From Physella acuta (taxonomy: Eukaryota > Mollusca > Gastropoda > Physidae), in assembly GCF_028476545.1 (NCBI RefSeq), contig NW_026731674.1, forward strand, positions 162,501-226,500: a stretch of DNA of 64,000 nt. The letters run 5' to 3'. Below are positions 59,815 through 64,000 of the stretch, one piece after another (the stretch's first letter is position 1; each line of letters opens with the position of its first letter). Below the pieces are notes generated by a model. That model ran no database searches and was not told where the DNA came from. It was given only the letters and a program-made list of their open reading frames with translations. A program made the translations under genes and the position numbers.

Positions 59815-62800
59815 ACAACAACCCCACACTACCACAGGTGCTACATCCACCCCCACACTACCACAGGTGCTACACCCAACCCCACACTACCACAGGTGCT
59901 ACACCCAACCCCACACTACCACAGGTGCTACACCCAACCCCCACAGGTGCTATACCCAACCCCACACTACCACAGGTGCTACACCCAACCCCACACTACC
60001 ACAGGTGCTACACCCAACCCCACACTACCACAGGTGCTACATCCAACCCCCACAGGTGCTACACCCAACCCCACACTACCACAGGTGCTACATCCAACCC
60101 CACACTACCACAGGTGCTACACCCAACCCCACACTACCACAGGTGCTACATCCAACCCCATACTACCACAGGTGCTAAACCCAACCCCATACTACCACAG
60201 GTGCTAAACCCAACCCCACACTACCACAGGTGCTACACCCAACCCCACACTACCACAGGTGCTACATCCAACCCCACACTACCACAGGTGCTACATCCAA
60301 CCCCACACTACCACAGGTGCTACACCCAACCCCACACTACCACAGGTGCTACACCCAACCCCACACTACCACAGGTGCTACATCCAACCCCACACTACCA
60401 CAGGTGCTACATCCAACCCCACACTACCACAGGTGCTACACCCAACCCCACACTACCACAGGTGCTACATCCAACCCCACACTACCACAGGTGCTACATC
60501 CACCCCCACACTACCACAGGTGCTACACCCAACCCCACACTACCACAGGTGCTACATCCAACCCCACACTACCACAGGTGCTACACCCAACCCCACACTA
60601 TCATAGGTGCTACACCCAACCCCACACTACCACAGGTGCTACATCCAACCCCACACTACCACAGGTGCTACACCCAACCCCACACTACCACAGGTGCTAC
60701 ACCCAACCCCACACTACCACAGGTGCTACACCCAACCCCACACAACCACAGGTGCTACACCCAACCCCACACTTCCACAGGTGCTACACCCAACCCCACA
60801 CTACCACAGGTGCTACACCCAACCCCACACTACCACAGGTGCTACATCAAACCCCACACTTCCACAGGTGCTACACCCAACCCCACAGGTGCTACACCCA
60901 ACCCCACACTACCACAGGTGCTACACCCAACCCCACACTACCACAGGTGCTACACCCAACCCCACACTATCATAGGTGCTACACCCAACCCCACACTACC
61001 ACAGGTGCTACATCCAACCCCACACTACCACAGGTGCTACACCCAACCCCCACAGGTGCTACATCCACCCCCACACTACCACAGGTGCTACACCCAACCC
61101 CACACTACCACAGGTGCTACATCCAACCCCACACTACCACAGGTGCTACACCCAACCCCACACTATCATAGGTGCTACACCCAACCCCACACTACCACAG
61201 GTGCTACATCCAACCCCACACTACCACAGGTGCTACACCCAACCCCACACTACCACAGGTGCTACACCCAACCCCACACTACCACAGGTGCTACACCCAA
61301 CCCCACACTACCACAGGTGCTACACCCAACCCCACACTTCCACAGGTGCTACACCCAACCCCACACTACCACAGGTGCTACACCCAACCCCACACTACCA
61401 CAGGTGCTACATCAAACCCCACACTTCCACAGGTGCTACACCCAACCCCACAGGTGCTACACCCAACCCCACACTACCACAGGTGCTACATCCAACCCCA
61501 CACTACCACAGGTGCTACACCCAACCCCACACTATCATAGGTGCTACACCCAACCCCACACTACCACAGGTGCTACATCCAACCCCACACTACCACAGGT
61601 GCTACACCCAACCCCCACAGGTGCTACATCCAACCCCACACTACCGCAGGTGCTACATCCAACCCCACACTACCACAGGTGCTACATCCAACCCCACACT
61701 ACCACAGGTGCTACATCCACCCCCACACTACCACAGGTGCTACACCCAACCCCACACTACCACAGGTGCTACATCCAACCCCACACTACCACAGGTGCTA
61801 CACCCAACCCCACACTATCATAGGTGCTACACCCAACCCCACACTACCACAGGTGCTACATCCAACCCCACACTACCACAGGTGCTACACCCAACCCCAC
61901 ACTACCACAGGTGCTACACCCAACCCCACACTACCACAGGTGCTACACCCAACCCCACACTACCACAGGTGCTACACCCAACCCCACACTTCCACAGGTG
62001 CTACACCCAACCCCACACTACCACAGGTGCTACACCCAACCCCACACTACCACAGGTGCTACATCAAACCCCACACTTCCACAGGTGCTACACCCAACCC
62101 CACAGGTGCTACACCCAACCCCACACTACCACAGGTGCTACACCCAACCCCACACTACCACAGGTGCTACACCCAACCCCACACTATCATAGGTGCTACA
62201 CCCAACCCCACACTACCACAGGTGCTACATCCAACCCCACACTACCACAGGTGCTACACCCAACCCCCACAGGTGCTACATCCAACCCCACACTACCACA
62301 GGTGCTACATCCAACCCCACACTACCACAGGTGCTACATCCAACCCCACACTACCACAGGTGCTACATCCAACCCCACACTACCACAGGTGCTACATCCA
62401 CCCCCACACTACCACAGGTGCTACACCCAACCCCACACTACCACAGGTGCTACATCCAACCCCACACTACCACAGGTGCTACACCCAACCCCACACTACC
62501 ACAGGTGCTACACCCAACCCCACACTACCACAGGTGCTACACCCAACCCCACACTACCACAGGTGCTACATCCAACCCCACACTACCACAGGTGCTACAT
62601 CCAACCCCACACTACCACAGGTGCTACACCCAACCCCACACTACCACAGGTGCTACACCCAACCCCCACAGGTGCTACACCCAACCCCACACTACCACAG
62701 GTGCTACACCCAACCCCACACTACCACAGGTGCTACACCCAACCCCCACAGGTGCTACACCCAACCCCACACTACCACAGGTGCTACATCCAACCCCACA

Positions 62801-64000
62801 CTACCACAGGTGCTACATCCAACCCCACACTACCACAGGTGCTACACCCAACCCCACACTACCACAGGTGCTACACCCAACCCCACACTACCACAGGTGC
62901 TACACCCAACCCCACACTACCACAGGTGCTACACCCAACCCCACACTACCACAGGTGCTACACCCAACCCCACACTACCACAAGTGCTACATCCAACCCC
63001 ACACTACCACAGGTGCTACATCCAACCCCACACTACCACAGGTGCTACACCCAACCCCACACTACCACAGGTGCTACACCCAACCCCACACTACCACAGG
63101 TGCTACACCCAACCCCACACTACCACAGGTGCTACATCCAACCCCACACTACCACAGGTGCTACATCCAACCCCACACTACCACAGGTGCTACACCCAAC
63201 CCCACACTACCACAGGTGCTACACCCAACCCCACACTACCACAGGTGCTACATCCAACCCCACACTACCACAGGTGCTACATCCAACCCCACACTACCAC
63301 AGGTGCTACACCCAACCCCACACTACCACAGGTGCTACACCCAACCCCACACTACCACAGGTGCTACACCCAACCCCACACTACCACAGGTGCTACACCC
63401 AACCCCACACTACCACAGGTGCTACACCCAACCCCACACTACCACAAGTGCTACATCCAACCCCACACTACCACAGGTGCTACACCCAACCCCCACAGGT
63501 GCTGCACCCAACCCCACACTACCACAGGTGCTACATCCAACCCCACACTACCACAGGTGCTACACCCAACCCCACACTACCACAGGTGCTACACCCAACC
63601 CCACACTACCACAGGTGCTACACCCAACCCCCACAGGTGCTACACCCAACCCCACACTACCACAGGTGCTACACCCAACCTCACACTACCACAGGTGCTA
63701 CACCCAACCCCCACAGGTGCTACACCCAACCCCACACTACCACAGGTGCTACATCCAACCCCACACTACCACAGGTGCTACACCCAACCCCACACTACCA
63801 CAGGTGCTACATCCAACCCCACACTACCACAGGTGCTACACCCAACCCCACACTACCACAGGTGCTACATCCAACCCCACACTACCACAGGTGCTACACC
63901 CAACCCCCACAGGTGCTACACCCAACCCCACACTACCACAGGTGCTACATCCAACCCCACACTACCACAGGTGCTACACCCAACCCCACACTACCACAGG
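59815..64000. repeat. 29-bp minisatellite in HHAT intron 6, continues past window
   Basis: Unit aggtgctacacccaacccca plus cactaccac (29 bp), with atc/acc variants and short forms lacking cactac. About 145 copies to the window edge. A rare tatcatagg variant at 60601, 60970, 61166, 61535, 61818 and 62187 gives repeated spacings of 369 bp, so large blocks were duplicated. Preceded by a G run at 59771-59784. Confidence 0.97.

Noticed and set aside
59765-62192. Pro/Thr/His-rich open frames, up to 661 codons, in the 29-bp array
   Set aside because: Three units make 29 codons without a stop; the frames end only at the tatcatagg variant. No relation to the HHAT C-terminus.

Overview
The window is eukaryotic, probably from a heterobranch (pulmonate-type) gastropod mollusc. 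The signs are one intron-rich animal gene, very AT-rich intergenic DNA, abundant minisatellites, many small DNA transposons, and a strong local excess of the short motif TCTAGATC that I associate with planorbid snail genomes. The animal assignment is firm. The genus is a guess.

One protein-coding gene is convincingly present, on the + strand from 44150 to beyond the right edge. It is an orthologue of Hedgehog acyltransferase (HHAT, fly rasp), an ER-membrane MBOAT enzyme that N-palmitoylates Hedgehog ligands. Six exons are visible (44150-44249, 45964-46028, 46364-46480, 51158-51352, 57044-57820, 58875-59019). They join in phase to about 466 residues. The conserved Cys, Asp and His of the HHAT core have the same spacing as in the human protein. 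The last exon, about 30 residues by comparison with human HHAT, must lie past position 64000.

The introns of this gene are the notable part. About four fifths of 44150-64000 is minisatellite. At five of the eleven splice junctions between the visible exons and their introns, the tandem unit straddles the junction, so the splice site itself has been multiplied: exon 1 donor (5 copies), exon 2 acceptor (2), exon 3 acceptor (2), exon 4 donor (about 155) and exon 6 acceptor (11). In intron 4 each unit ends in pyrimidines-CAG and starts with GTGGGC, a juxtaposed AG|GT that resembles a recursive splice site.

Left to right: 1-6340 is mainly minisatellite (19, 20, 64, 21, 67 and 22/19 bp units). 6793-9412 is a TTAA-flanked, piggyBac-like non-autonomous candidate that carries its own arrays. 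10583-12230 is a 48-bp array with an 11-unit higher-order period. 12507-13275 is a hAT transposase relic. 13276-19200 is AT-rich DNA with little recognisable. 19200-36900 is a patchwork of interspersed repeats: foldback elements, hAT MITEs with 8-bp target duplications, a Mutator-like foldback element with a 9-bp duplication, a TTAA foldback, tRNA-derived fragments, microsatellites and long G or C runs. 37121-43670 is a 6.5-kb array of 24-31 bp units. HHAT follows. No operon, CRISPR array, rRNA gene or intact tRNA gene is seen. The long open frames through the tandem arrays are treated as by-products of repetition, not genes.
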